Source: Pseudomonas sp. Ant30-3 (lineage in GTDB: Bacteria > Pseudomonadota > Gammaproteobacteria > Pseudomonadales > Pseudomonadaceae). Taken from it: a DNA stretch of 56,743 nucleotides. This document shows positions 8,586 through 20,152 of this stretch, piece after piece. The position numbers and the translations under genes were made by a program. Every line of letters begins with the position of its first letter. The first letter of the stretch is position 1. The notes under the pieces are model-generated. The model was not told the DNA's origin, searched no databases, and worked only from the letters and a program-made list of their open reading frames with translations. The DNA lies in the NCBI RefSeq assembly GCF_000690905.1, contig NZ_JMCL01000080.1, forward strand, positions 1 to 56,743, given 5' to 3'.

Positions 8586-8605
8586 CGCGGGAGCCTGCTC
8601 CCGCG
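8586..8605. repeat. Single REP-like hairpin in the dnaK-dnaJ gap
   Basis: CGCGGGAG-CCTG-CTCCCGCG is a perfect 8-bp stem of the REP type. It lies in the 298-base gap between dnaK and dnaJ and may reduce read-through or stabilise the dnaK 3' end. No T-run follows. Confidence 0.5.
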
Positions 8606-8733
8606 TTGGCGTGTCTGGAGTACGCGAATTTTTACAGCATGCGACAAGCGTTCGTTTGCTGCTGGTATGGCCGGGAATGCTCCTGCTTTTCGTGCCGAAA
8701 GTACCGTATCGAAACAAGACCAGGATCGTTGAA

Positions 8734-8762
8734 TTGACGTGAGTTGGGTCCGGGCCTGTATT
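8734..8762 (+). promoter_or_regulatory. Candidate dnaJ promoter
   Basis: TTGACG, a 17-base spacer and TGTATT resemble a sigma-70 promoter. It would give a leader of about 60 bases before dnaJ. Apart from this and the REP-like hairpin, I see nothing else in the 298-base dnaK-dnaJ gap. Confidence 0.4.
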
Positions 8763-8829
8763 GGGGCTCAACGAGTTTGGCGAAGCTCAGGAGGGGTTTG
8801 CCGAACGTCCTTAAGAGTGCAAAAGACTT

Positions 8830-9954
8830 ATGGCAAAGCGTGACTATTACGAAGTATTGGGTGTTGAGCGCGGCTCAAGCGAAGCAGACCTGAAAAAGGC
8901 CTACCGTCGCCTGGCAATGAAACATCACCCGGACCGTAATCCCGATGACAAAGCGTCGGAAGAACTGTTCAAGGAGGCCAACGAGGCCTACGAAGTGCTG
9001 TCCGATTCCAGCAAGCGCGCAGCGTACGACCAGTATGGTCATGCGGGTGTCGACCCGAGCATGGGCGGCGGCGGTGCAGGTTTCGGCAACCAGAACTTCT
9101 CCGACATCTTTGGTGATGTCTTCAGTGATTTCTTCGGTGGCGGTCGCGGCGGCGCCCGTGGCGGTGCCCAGCGCGGCAGTGATTTGCGCTACACCCTGGA
9201 GCTGAATCTGGAAGAAGCGGTTCGCGGTACCACCGTGAATATCCGGGTTCCGACGCTGGTCAACTGCAAGCCGTGTGACGGTTCGGGCGCTAAGAAAGGC
9301 TCTTCACCGGTTACCTGCCCAACGTGTGGTGGTATCGGTCAGGTTCGTATGCAGCAGGGATTCTTCTCTGTGCAACAGACCTGCCCGCGCTGCCATGGCC
9401 AGGGCAAGATCATTTCCGATCCGTGCGATTCCTGTCACGGCGAAGGTCGCGTCGAAGAGTACAAGACCCTTTCCGTGAAAGTGCCACCCGGTGTCGATAC
9501 CGGTGATCGCATTCGTCTGTCCGGCGAAGGCGAAGCGGGTGCGCAGGGTGGCCCAACGGGCGATCTGTACGTAGTGATCAACGTGCGCGAGCATGCGATC
9601 TTCCAGCGCGACGGCAAGCATTTGTTCTGCGAAGTTCCAATCAGTTTTGTCGATGCAGCGCTGGGCGGCGAGCTGGAGATTCCGACGCTCGATGGTCGGG
9701 TCAAGCTGAAGATCCCTGAGGGAACGCAGACCGGCAAGCAGTTCCGTGTTCGCGGCAAGGGCGTGGCCCCGGTTCGTGGCGGCGGTGCAGGCGACCTGAT
9801 GTGTCGTGTGGCGGTAGAAACCCCGGTCAACCTGGGTCGTCGTCAGCGTGAACTGCTCGAGGAATTCCGCAGTTCTCTGGCGGATGACAACAGCCACTCG
9901 CCGAAAACCACCGGTTGGTTCGAAGGCGTGAAGCGCTTCTTCGGCGATTTGTAA
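8830..9954 (+). CDS. dnaJ: Chaperone protein DnaJ (Hsp40)
   Basis: DnaJ delivers substrates to DnaK and stimulates its ATPase. The 374-residue protein has a J domain (1-70) with HPD at residues 33-35, then a glycine/phenylalanine-rich linker (about 75-120). Four CxxCxGxG zinc motifs follow (CKPCDGSG, CPTCGGIG, CPRCHGQG, CDSCHGEG), then the C-terminal substrate-binding domains. It is a complete class A DnaJ. The gap to dapB is only 9 bases, so the two may share a transcript, as I recall from other pseudomonads. Confidence 0.98.
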   Translation: MAKRDYYEVLGVERGSSEADLKKAYRRLAMKHHPDRNPDDKASEELFKEANEAYEVLSDSSKRAAYDQYGHAGVDPSMGGGGAGFGNQNFSDIFGDVFSDFFGGGRGGARGGAQRGSDLRYTLELNLEEAVRGTTVNIRVPTLVNCKPCDGSGAKKGSSPVTCPTCGGIGQVRMQQGFFSVQQTCPRCHGQGKIISDPCDSCHGEGRVEEYKTLSVKVPPGVDTGDRIRLSGEGEAGAQGGPTGDLYVVINVREHAIFQRDGKHLFCEVPISFVDAALGGELEIPTLDGRVKLKIPEGTQTGKQFRVRGKGVAPVRGGGAGDLMCRVAVETPVNLGRRQRELLEEFRSSLADDNSHSPKTTGWFEGVKRFFGDL

Positions 9955-9963
9955 GGAGTCGGC

Positions 9964-10770
9964 ATGCGACGTATAGCTGTGATGGGCGCTGCCGGGCGCA
10001 TGGGTAAAATCCTCGTCGAGGCGGTGCAGCAACGCGCGCCGCTGACTGGTCTGACGGCGGCCATCGTCCGCCCTGGCAGCACGCTGATCGGTGTGGATGC
10101 TGGTGAGCTGGCGTCGCTGGGCCGTATCGGCGTGCCGCTTTCGGGACACATCGAAGCGGTGGCTGAAGAGTTCGACGTGTTGATCGACTTCACGCTGCCG
10201 GAAGTCATGCTGAAAAATCTCGCATTCTGCCGCAAGGCTGGCAAGGCGATGGTCATCGGCACGACCGGGCTGGACGCTGCGCAGAAGCAATTGCTGGCTG
10301 AAGCGGGCAAGGTCATTCCGATCGTGTTCGCGGCCAACTTCAGTGTCGGTGTGAACCTGTCGCTGAAACTGCTCGAGATGACCGCTCGCGTGTTGGGCGA
10401 TGATGCTGATATCGAGATTATCGAAGCGCATCACCGGCACAAGATCGACGCCCCATCAGGAACGGCGTTGCGCATGGGCGAAGTGATCGCCACTGCGCTG
10501 GATCGCGATCTGCAGGAAGTGGCGGTCTACGGTCGAGAAGGTCACACTGGCGCGCGTGCGAGGGAAACCATTGGATTTGCCACCGTGCGCGGCGGCGATG
10601 TGGTCGGCGACCATACGGTGTTGTTTGCCTGTGAAGGTGAGCGCCTGGAAATCACTCATAAGGCATCGAGCCGGATGACTTTTGCCAAGGGCGCGGTCCG
10701 TGCAGCCTTGTGGCTGGATGGGCGTGAGCCTGGTCTCTACGACATGCAAGACGTGCTCGACCTGCGTTGA
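9964..10770 (+). CDS. dapB: 4-hydroxy-tetrahydrodipicolinate reductase DapB
   Basis: DapB reduces 4-hydroxy-tetrahydrodipicolinate with NAD(P)H in the diaminopimelate/lysine pathway, which feeds peptidoglycan synthesis. The 268-residue protein has the Rossmann motif MGAAGRMG at residues 7-14. The catalytic loop EAHHRHKIDAPSGTA has His and Lys around residues 156-160. A GGAG Shine-Dalgarno lies just before the ATG. The length is normal. The coding end is followed by the carA leader region. Confidence 0.97.
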   Translation: MRRIAVMGAAGRMGKILVEAVQQRAPLTGLTAAIVRPGSTLIGVDAGELASLGRIGVPLSGHIEAVAEEFDVLIDFTLPEVMLKNLAFCRKAGKAMVIGTTGLDAAQKQLLAEAGKVIPIVFAANFSVGVNLSLKLLEMTARVLGDDADIEIIEAHHRHKIDAPSGTALRMGEVIATALDRDLQEVAVYGREGHTGARARETIGFATVRGGDVVGDHTVLFACEGERLEITHKASSRMTFAKGAVRAALWLDGREPGLYDMQDVLDLR

Positions 10771-10947
10771 GATGCGCCTGAAACAGGGTTCAAACTTACG
10801 GTTTGAGCCCGGTTTTAATCCGCCAAGCGACGGCCTGTCGCATCCAGCGGTCTTTAAGGCTCATTGGCGGTAGACCAAAAATGCCTTTTTCTGTAAGCTA
10901 CAGCTTTAGTGTGTTCACTAAAAGCGCGCAGAATAATTCAGTGAATG

Positions 10948-10984
10948 AGCGGGGTGACGTGTCCATACGTCACTCCGCTTTTTT
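10948..10984 (+). terminator. Terminator/attenuator hairpin in the carA leader
   Basis: AGCGGGGTGACG pairs with CGTCACTCCGCT (one G-T pair) around a short loop, and a run of T follows. It lies within the 258-base dapB-carA gap, about 45 bases before the carA start codon. It could end the dapB transcript, attenuate carA, or both. Coordinates may be off by one base. Confidence 0.75.
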
Positions 10985-11028
10985 ACACCTGCGATCGCCC
11001 TTTCAGGCTTTATTTACGGGAGGTCTTC

Positions 11029-12165
11029 TTGACTAAGCCAGCCATACTCGCCCTTGCTGACGGCAGCATTTTCCGCGGCGAAGCAATTGGAGCCGACGGT
11101 CAAACCGTTGGTGAGGTGGTGTTCAATACCGCCATGACCGGCTATCAGGAAATCCTTACTGATCCTTCCTACGCCCAACAGATCGTTACCCTGACGTATC
11201 CGCACATTGGCAACACCGGTACTACACCGGAAGATGCCGAGTCCGACCGCGTCTGGTCTGCAGGCCTGGTCATCCGTGACCTGCCACTGGTTGCGAGCAA
11301 CTGGCGTAACACGATGTCCCTGTCCGATTACCTGAAAGCCAACAACGTGGTGGCTATCGCCGGTATCGACACCCGCCGCCTGACCCGCATCCTGCGTGAA
11401 AAGGGCGCGCAGAACGGTTGCATCATGGCCGGTGACAATATTTCCGAAGAAGCCGCGATCGCCGCCGCTCAGGGGTTCCCTGGCCTGAAAGGCATGGACC
11501 TGGCGAAAGTCGTCAGCACCAAGGAAACCTACGAATGGCGCTCGACTGTCTGGGATTTGAAAACCGACAGCCACGCGACTATCGAAGCCTCCGAGCTGCC
11601 TTACCACGTAGTGGCCTTTGACTACGGCGTGAAGCTGAACATCTTGCGCATGCTGGTCGAGCGCGGTTGCCGCGTTACTGTAGTGCCGGCGCAAACGCCA
11701 GCCTCTGACGTGTTGGCACTCAACCCGGACGGCGTGTTCCTGTCCAATGGCCCGGGCGACCCGGAGCCTTGCGATTACGCCATCCAGGCGATCAAGGATG
11801 TGCTGGAAACCGAGATTCCGGTGTTCGGCATCTGCCTCGGCCACCAGTTGCTGGCCCTGGCTTCCGGCGCCAAGACCGTAAAAATGGGCCACGGCCACCA
11901 CGGTGCCAACCACCCGGTCCAGGATCTGGACAGCGGTGTGGTTATGATCACCAGCCAGAACCACGGTTTTGCGGTAGACGAAGCGACCTTGCCAGCTAAC
12001 GTGCGGGCGATCCACAAATCGCTGTTCGACGGCACCCTGCAAGGCATCGAGCGTACCGACAAGAGCGCCTTCAGCTTCCAGGGTCACCCGGAAGCCAGCC
12101 CTGGCCCTAACGACGTAGCACCATTGTTCGATCGCTTCATCAACGAGATGGCCAAGCGACGCTGA
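11029..12165 (+). CDS. carA: Carbamoyl-phosphate synthase small (glutaminase) subunit
   Basis: CarA hydrolyses glutamine and passes ammonia to CarB for carbamoyl phosphate, the precursor of arginine and pyrimidines. I start at the TTG at 11029, giving 378 residues (MTKPAILALADGSIFRGEAI). It is preceded by GGGAGG at good spacing. With this start the class I amidotransferase triad falls at Cys269 (GICLGHQ), His353 and Glu355. The frame stays open back to an ATG at 10945, but that extension overlaps the leader terminator and lacks family character. The gene forms an operon with carB and greA. Confidence 0.95.
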   Translation: MTKPAILALADGSIFRGEAIGADGQTVGEVVFNTAMTGYQEILTDPSYAQQIVTLTYPHIGNTGTTPEDAESDRVWSAGLVIRDLPLVASNWRNTMSLSDYLKANNVVAIAGIDTRRLTRILREKGAQNGCIMAGDNISEEAAIAAAQGFPGLKGMDLAKVVSTKETYEWRSTVWDLKTDSHATIEASELPYHVVAFDYGVKLNILRMLVERGCRVTVVPAQTPASDVLALNPDGVFLSNGPGDPEPCDYAIQAIKDVLETEIPVFGICLGHQLLALASGAKTVKMGHGHHGANHPVQDLDSGVVMITSQNHGFAVDEATLPANVRAIHKSLFDGTLQGIERTDKSAFSFQGHPEASPGPNDVAPLFDRFINEMAKRR

Positions 12166-12189
12166 TCGCTGGCCTTGATGCAGCAACGC

Positions 12190-12223
12190 TTGAGGGCGGT
12201 CCCGAAACCGGCGGCCCCCTCAA
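12190..12223. other. Hairpin in the carA-carB gap
   Basis: TTGAGGG (12190-12196) pairs with CCCTCAA (12217-12223), with further GC pairing inside. There is no T-run, so it is more likely an RNA stability or processing element than a terminator. The 118-base carA-carB gap holds no gene. From memory, PAO1 has an extra ORF at this position. Confidence 0.4.
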
Positions 12224-12283
12224 CGCTACACAGATTGAACAAGACGGCTTGCCGACTGACCTGCGGATTTGAGTGACGAACCC

Positions 12284-15501
<3,218 letters not shown>

Positions 15502-15505
<4 letters not shown>

Positions 15506-15978
15506 TCAAGTACCCAATGACAGTCCAGGGTGCGAAAGCCCTGGAAGAAGAACACGCTCACCTGACCAAGGTCATCCGTCCGAAGCTCAGCCAGGACATC
15601 GGGACGGCCCGCGAATTGGGTGACCTGAAGGAAAACGCCGAATACCACGCCGCCCGCGAGCAGCAAGGTATGGTCGAAGCGCGTATTCGCGATATCGAAG
15701 GCCGGATCCAGAATCAGGTCATCATCGATGTCACGAGCATTCCACACACCGGCAAAGTGATTTTCGGCACCACTGTGGAAATCGCCAACGTCGAGACGGA
15801 TGAGCGCGTCACTTACCACATCGTGGGTGAGGACGAAGCTGATTTCAAACTCGGTAAGATTTCCGTCGGCTCGCCACTGGCTCGCGCCTTGATTGCCAAG
15901 GAAGAGGGTGATGTGGTCGCAGTGAAGACGCCGGGCGGCGTTATCGAGTACGAGATTGTCGAAGTTCGCCACATCTGA
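15502..15978 (+). CDS. greA: Transcription elongation factor GreA
   Basis: GreA rescues backtracked RNA polymerase by stimulating cleavage of the extruded RNA 3' end. The 158-residue protein has the N-terminal coiled coil (about 1-75, with the acidic tip in ARELGDLKENAEYHAAREQQ) and the C-terminal FKBP-like domain. The ATG overlaps the carB stop (ATGA), implying translational coupling. carA-carB-greA is a known Pseudomonas operon. A short GC-rich hairpin without a T-run lies downstream at about 15985-16005. Confidence 0.97.
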
Positions 15979-16119
15979 AAGCTCGCGCCCGCTTCGTGCG
16001 GGTGCCATGCTTTGGTGGCAGATCTGCAAGCGGTGTCGGGTCAGGTTGGCCCGGTGCTGCTGTCGATCAGTTGAAAGTGGAGTGGCCGGGTGCGCGAAGC
16101 ACACCCATGACCCTTGTCA

Positions 16120-16428
16120 TCACTTGAAGCGATGGACGTTCGACAGCTGCTTGTTGACGCTGAAGTTCTTGCGGTAAATCAGTGCCATCTTGCCGATGAC
16201 CTGAACCAGATCCGCTTTGCCGACCTTGCACAGTTCTGCAATGGACGCCAGGCGAGCCTCGCGGTCGAGGATGTTAAGCTTGATCTTGATCAGCTCGTGA
16301 TCCGCCAATGCGCGTTCAAGTTCGGCTACCACACCTTCAGTCAAACCGTTGTCTGCCACGATCAAAACCGGTTTCAAATGGTGGCCAATGGATTTGTACT
16401 GTTTCTTCTGCTCTTGAGTGAGCGGCAT
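16120..16428 (-). CDS. yhbY: YhbY family ribosome assembly RNA-binding protein
   Basis: This 102-residue CRM-domain protein matches E. coli YhbY, which associates with pre-50S particles. The sequence MPLTQEQKKQYKSIGHHLKP is the typical start. The CRM motif region with GLTEGVVAELERALADHELIK lies in the middle. It is divergent from rlmE, a pairing conserved across gammaproteobacteria and consistent with a shared role in large-subunit maturation. The 141-base gap to greA contains only small hairpins. Confidence 0.95.
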   Translation of the reverse strand: MPLTQEQKKQYKSIGHHLKPVLIVADNGLTEGVVAELERALADHELIKIKLNILDREARLASIAELCKVGKADLVQVIGKMALIYRKNFSVNKQLSNVHRFK

Positions 16429-16533
16429 AATCTGACCCCTGCGTCTGATCTTGTAAAAAGCGGCGGCCAGTTTACCCGAGCGAGTCCGGGACCGCCCAGT
16501 TAATCACGACCCGTTTTATTTTCGAGGTGGCCT

Positions 16534-17163
16534 GTGGCCCGTTCCAAGACAAGCCTTAAGTGGCTGCAAAGACATGTCAATGATCCCTATGTGAAGCAGG
16601 CGCAGAAGGATGGTTACCGCTCGCGTGCGAGCTACAAGCTTCTGGAGGTCCAGGAGAAATACAAGCTGATCCGTCCGGGTATGAGCGTCGTCGACCTGGG
16701 CGCGGCCCCCGGCGGCTGGTCGCAGGTCACGAGTCGGCTGATCGGTGGTCAGGGTCGCCTGATCGCCTCGGACATTCTGGAAATGGACAGCATTCCGGAC
16801 GTGAATTTTATCCAGGGTGATTTCACTCAGGACGAAGTGCTCGCTCAGATTCTGGAAGCCGTGGGTAATTCGCAGGTGGACCTTGTGATTTCCGATATGG
16901 CCCCCAATATGAGTGGTACGCCTGAAGTGGATATGCCTAAAGCCATGTTCCTATGTGAACTGGCTCTTGATCTGGCGGCTCGGATACTCAAGCCGGGTGG
17001 TAATTTTGTGATCAAGGTGTTTCAGGGCGAAGGGTTTGACGCTTACGTGAAGGACGCTCGTCAGAAATTCGACAAGGTCCAAATGATCAAGCCGGATTCC
17101 TCCCGTGGCAGTTCCCGCGAGCAATACATGCTGGCTTGGGGCTACCGCGGTCGTAGTGAGTAA
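16534..17163 (+). CDS. rlmE: 23S rRNA (uridine-2'-O)-methyltransferase RlmE
   Basis: RlmE (FtsJ/RrmJ) methylates the 2'-O of U2552 in the 23S A-loop, using S-adenosylmethionine. The 209-residue protein starts with GTG after a GAGGTGG Shine-Dalgarno. The SAM motif VDLGAAPGGW is at residues 53-62, and the catalytic K-D-K-E tetrad is readable as Lys35, Asp121, Lys161 and Glu196. In E. coli this gene is heat-shock induced with ftsH, and here it also directly precedes ftsH, separated by 193 bases. I did not find a clear sigma-32 promoter in that gap. Confidence 0.96.
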   Translation: MARSKTSLKWLQRHVNDPYVKQAQKDGYRSRASYKLLEVQEKYKLIRPGMSVVDLGAAPGGWSQVTSRLIGGQGRLIASDILEMDSIPDVNFIQGDFTQDEVLAQILEAVGNSQVDLVISDMAPNMSGTPEVDMPKAMFLCELALDLAARILKPGGNFVIKVFQGEGFDAYVKDARQKFDKVQMIKPDSSRGSSREQYMLAWGYRGRSE

Positions 17164-17356
17164 ATCGAGGTTTTTCTGCGGGTCGATAGGATTTTCGTAT
17201 TTCGCCCTGTAGGAAATAGCGAATATTGTGTAGGAAGTGTTTCACAAAGGGTTACAGACGGCGTCTGCCAGAGTCGTGGGTAATGTAGTAAGTTAGGCCG
17301 GTGAATATCATGCGAAGCACGCGCCATTAGCGGAGCTTGCTTCAGAGGGTAGTTAA

Positions 17357-19276
17357 TTGAACGATATGGCAAAGAATCTGATCCTGTGGTTGATCATCGC
17401 GGCTGTCCTGGTGACGGTGATGAACAACTTCTCCAGCCCTAACGAGCCGCAGACCCTCAACTATTCCGACTTCATCCAGCAGGTCAAGGATGGCAAGGTC
17501 GAGCGCGTAGCCGTCGATGGCTATGTGATTACCGGCAAGCGCAGCGATGGCGACAGCTTCAAGACCATCCGTCCGGCAATCCAGGATAACGGTCTGATCG
17601 GCGACCTCGTTGATAACAACGTCGTGGTCGAAGGCAAGCAGCCTGAGCAGCAAAGCATCTGGACTCAACTCCTGGTCGCGAGCTTTCCGATCCTGGTGAT
17701 CATCGCCGTCTTCATGTTTTTCATGCGGCAGATGCAAGGCGGTGCGGGCGGTAAGGGCGGGCCGATGAGCTTCGGTAAGAGCAAGGCGCGCCTGCTGTCC
17801 GAAGATCAGGTAAAAACTACGTTGGCTGACGTTGCCGGTTGCGACGAAGCCAAGGAAGAAGTCGGCGAGCTGGTCGAGTTCCTGCGCGATCCGGGCAAGT
17901 TCCAGCGCTTGGGTGGCCGCATTCCCCGCGGAGTACTGATGGTCGGTCCTCCGGGTACCGGTAAAACCTTGCTGGCCAAGGCGATTGCCGGTGAAGCAAA
18001 GGTGCCGTTCTTCACCATCTCCGGCTCCGATTTCGTTGAAATGTTCGTCGGCGTCGGTGCCAGCCGTGTTCGCGATATGTTCGAGCAGGCCAAGAAGCAC
18101 GCTCCATGCATCATCTTCATCGACGAAATCGATGCCGTCGGTCGCCACCGTGGCGCTGGCATGGGCGGTGGTCACGACGAACGTGAGCAGACACTCAACC
18201 AGTTGCTGGTAGAGATGGACGGTTTTGAAATGAATGACGGCATTATCGTCATCGCCGCTACCAACCGTCCGGACGTGCTCGACCCTGCATTGCTGCGTCC
18301 AGGCCGTTTCGACCGTCAGGTCGTAGTGGGGCTGCCGGATATTCGTGGGCGTGAGCAGATCCTTAAAGTTCACATGCGCAAAGTGCCGATGGGCGACGAC
18401 GTTGCTCCGGCCGTAATTGCCCGTGGTACTCCTGGTTTTTCCGGTGCCGATCTGGCGAACCTGGTGAACGAGGCGTCGCTGTTCGCCGCTCGTACCGGTA
18501 AGCGCGTCGTCGAGATGAAAGAATTCGAATTGGCGAAAGACAAGATCATGATGGGCGCCGAGCGCAAATCCATGGTCATGTCTGAAAAAGAGAAGCAGAA
18601 CACCGCTTATCATGAAGCTGGCCATGCCATTGTCGGTCGTGTCGTGCCTGAGCATGATCCGGTCTACAAGGTGTCGATCATCCCTCGCGGTCGTGCGCTG
18701 GGTGTGACCATGTTCCTGCCGGAAGAAGATCGTTACAGCCTGTCCAAGCGAGCGTTGATCAGTCAGATTTGCTCGTTGTACGGCGGCCGTATTGCCGAAG
18801 AGATGACGTTGGGCTTCGATGGCGTTACCACGGGGGCCTCCAACGACATCATGCGCGCCAGTCAGATTGCGCGGAACATGGTCACCAAGTGGGGGCTATC
18901 GGAAAAACTCGGTCCATTGATGTACGCCGAAGACGAGGGTGAAGTATTCCTCGGTCGCGGCGGCGGTGGTCAGAGTGCAAGCTTCTCTGGTGAGACAGCC
19001 AAGCTGATCGACTCCGAAGTGCGCAGCATCATTGACCAGTGCTATGGCACTGCCAAGCAGATCCTCACGGATAACCGTGACAAGCTGGATGCCATGGCTG
19101 ATGCCCTGATGAAGTACGAAACAATTGATGCCGAGCAGATCGACGACATCATGGCGGGTCGTGCGCCTCGCGAACCTCGCGATTGGTCGGGCGGCACCGG
19201 TACCTCCGGGACACCTCCAGCCGTCCAGGGCGAGCGTCCGGAAACCCCGATCGGCGGACCTGCTGCTGACGTTTAA
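17357..19276 (+). CDS. ftsH: ATP-dependent zinc metalloprotease FtsH
   Basis: FtsH is the membrane-anchored AAA+ protease that degrades misassembled membrane proteins and regulators such as sigma-32 and LpxC. The protein has two N-terminal membrane segments (about 7-23 and 104-123), Walker A GPPGTGKT at 197-204 and the SRH region near 305-320. The zinc motif HEAGH is at 419-423. The start could be the TTG at 17357 (639 residues; the Shine-Dalgarno GAGGGTAG is about 5 bases away) or the ATG three codons later (MAKNLILW, the E. coli-like start). Spacing slightly favours TTG. folP follows after 8 bases. Confidence 0.96.
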   Translation: MNDMAKNLILWLIIAAVLVTVMNNFSSPNEPQTLNYSDFIQQVKDGKVERVAVDGYVITGKRSDGDSFKTIRPAIQDNGLIGDLVDNNVVVEGKQPEQQSIWTQLLVASFPILVIIAVFMFFMRQMQGGAGGKGGPMSFGKSKARLLSEDQVKTTLADVAGCDEAKEEVGELVEFLRDPGKFQRLGGRIPRGVLMVGPPGTGKTLLAKAIAGEAKVPFFTISGSDFVEMFVGVGASRVRDMFEQAKKHAPCIIFIDEIDAVGRHRGAGMGGGHDEREQTLNQLLVEMDGFEMNDGIIVIAATNRPDVLDPALLRPGRFDRQVVVGLPDIRGREQILKVHMRKVPMGDDVAPAVIARGTPGFSGADLANLVNEASLFAARTGKRVVEMKEFELAKDKIMMGAERKSMVMSEKEKQNTAYHEAGHAIVGRVVPEHDPVYKVSIIPRGRALGVTMFLPEEDRYSLSKRALISQICSLYGGRIAEEMTLGFDGVTTGASNDIMRASQIARNMVTKWGLSEKLGPLMYAEDEGEVFLGRGGGGQSASFSGETAKLIDSEVRSIIDQCYGTAKQILTDNRDKLDAMADALMKYETIDAEQIDDIMAGRAPREPRDWSGGTGTSGTPPAVQGERPETPIGGPAADV

Positions 19277-19284
19277 GGTTTGAA

Positions 19285-20136
19285 ATGACTTCTGTTCCGT
19301 CCTTAACCCGGTTGCCATGCGGCAACCGGGTTCTTGATTTAACCCAGACGCATGTCATGGGTATTCTCAATGTCACTCCCGATTCCTTCTCCGATGGCGG
19401 CCTATACAGTCAGCTGGACGCCGCAATGCGCCACGCTGAAGCAATGGTTGTCGCCGGCGCGACGCTGATCGATGTCGGCGGTGAATCGACCCGGCCCGGT
19501 GCCAGAGCGGTTTCTCCCCTCGAAGAGCTGGAGCGTGTAGCTCCGATCGTCGAGCGCATCAATCGCGAGCTTGATGTGATCATCTCTGTTGATACCTCGA
19601 CGCCAGCGGTCATGCGCGAAACTGCGCGGCTGGGTGCCGGATTGATCAATGACGTGCGCTCTCTGCGCCGTGATGGTGCGCTGGATGCTGCAGCGGCAAC
19701 CGGTTTGCCGGTCTGTCTGATGCACATGCTTGGTGAGCCGGGCGATATGCAGGACAATCCGCATTATCATGATGTGACCAAGGAAGTAAGCGAGTTTCTC
19801 GCCGAGCGCATGGCGCAATGTGAACTGGCAGGGATTCCCGCAGATCGGATCATTCTCGATCCGGGCTTTGGCTTCGCGAAAAACCTGCAGCACAATCTAA
19901 GCTTGTTCAAACACATGGATGCCTTGCATGTTCTCGGGCGGCCCCTGCTGGTCGGCGTTTCGCGTAAGAGCATGATCGGTCAGGCCTTGAATCGCCCGGT
20001 CGGAGAGCGACTGCATGGCGGTCTGGCACTCGCGGCGCTGGCTTCATTCAAGGGTGCGCGTATATTGCGCGTGCATGATGTCGCCGAAACCGTCGATGTA
20101 GTGCGGATGATCGCCGCAGTGGAATCAGCCGAATAA
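19285..20136 (+). CDS. folP: Dihydropteroate synthase
   Basis: FolP condenses dihydropterin pyrophosphate with p-aminobenzoate to give dihydropteroate in folate synthesis; it is the sulfonamide target. The 283-residue protein has the TIM-barrel family motifs MGILNVTPDSFSDGG (about 31-45) and DVGGESTRPGA (about 63-73). The C-terminal basic segment VGVSRKSMIGQ binds substrate phosphate. It lies in the conserved ftsH-folP-glmM order, 8 bases after ftsH and 16 before glmM, so cotranscription is likely. Confidence 0.97.
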   Translation: MTSVPSLTRLPCGNRVLDLTQTHVMGILNVTPDSFSDGGLYSQLDAAMRHAEAMVVAGATLIDVGGESTRPGARAVSPLEELERVAPIVERINRELDVIISVDTSTPAVMRETARLGAGLINDVRSLRRDGALDAAAATGLPVCLMHMLGEPGDMQDNPHYHDVTKEVSEFLAERMAQCELAGIPADRIILDPGFGFAKNLQHNLSLFKHMDALHVLGRPLLVGVSRKSMIGQALNRPVGERLHGGLALAALASFKGARILRVHDVAETVDVVRMIAAVESAE

Positions 20137-20152
20137 GAATGATGGAGCAGTT

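Noticed and set aside
6549..8771. Long open frame antisense to dnaK (740 codons)
   Set aside because: Mirror of dnaK in a codon-biased, GC-rich gene. The translation has no family character, and the sense strand is a complete DnaK.
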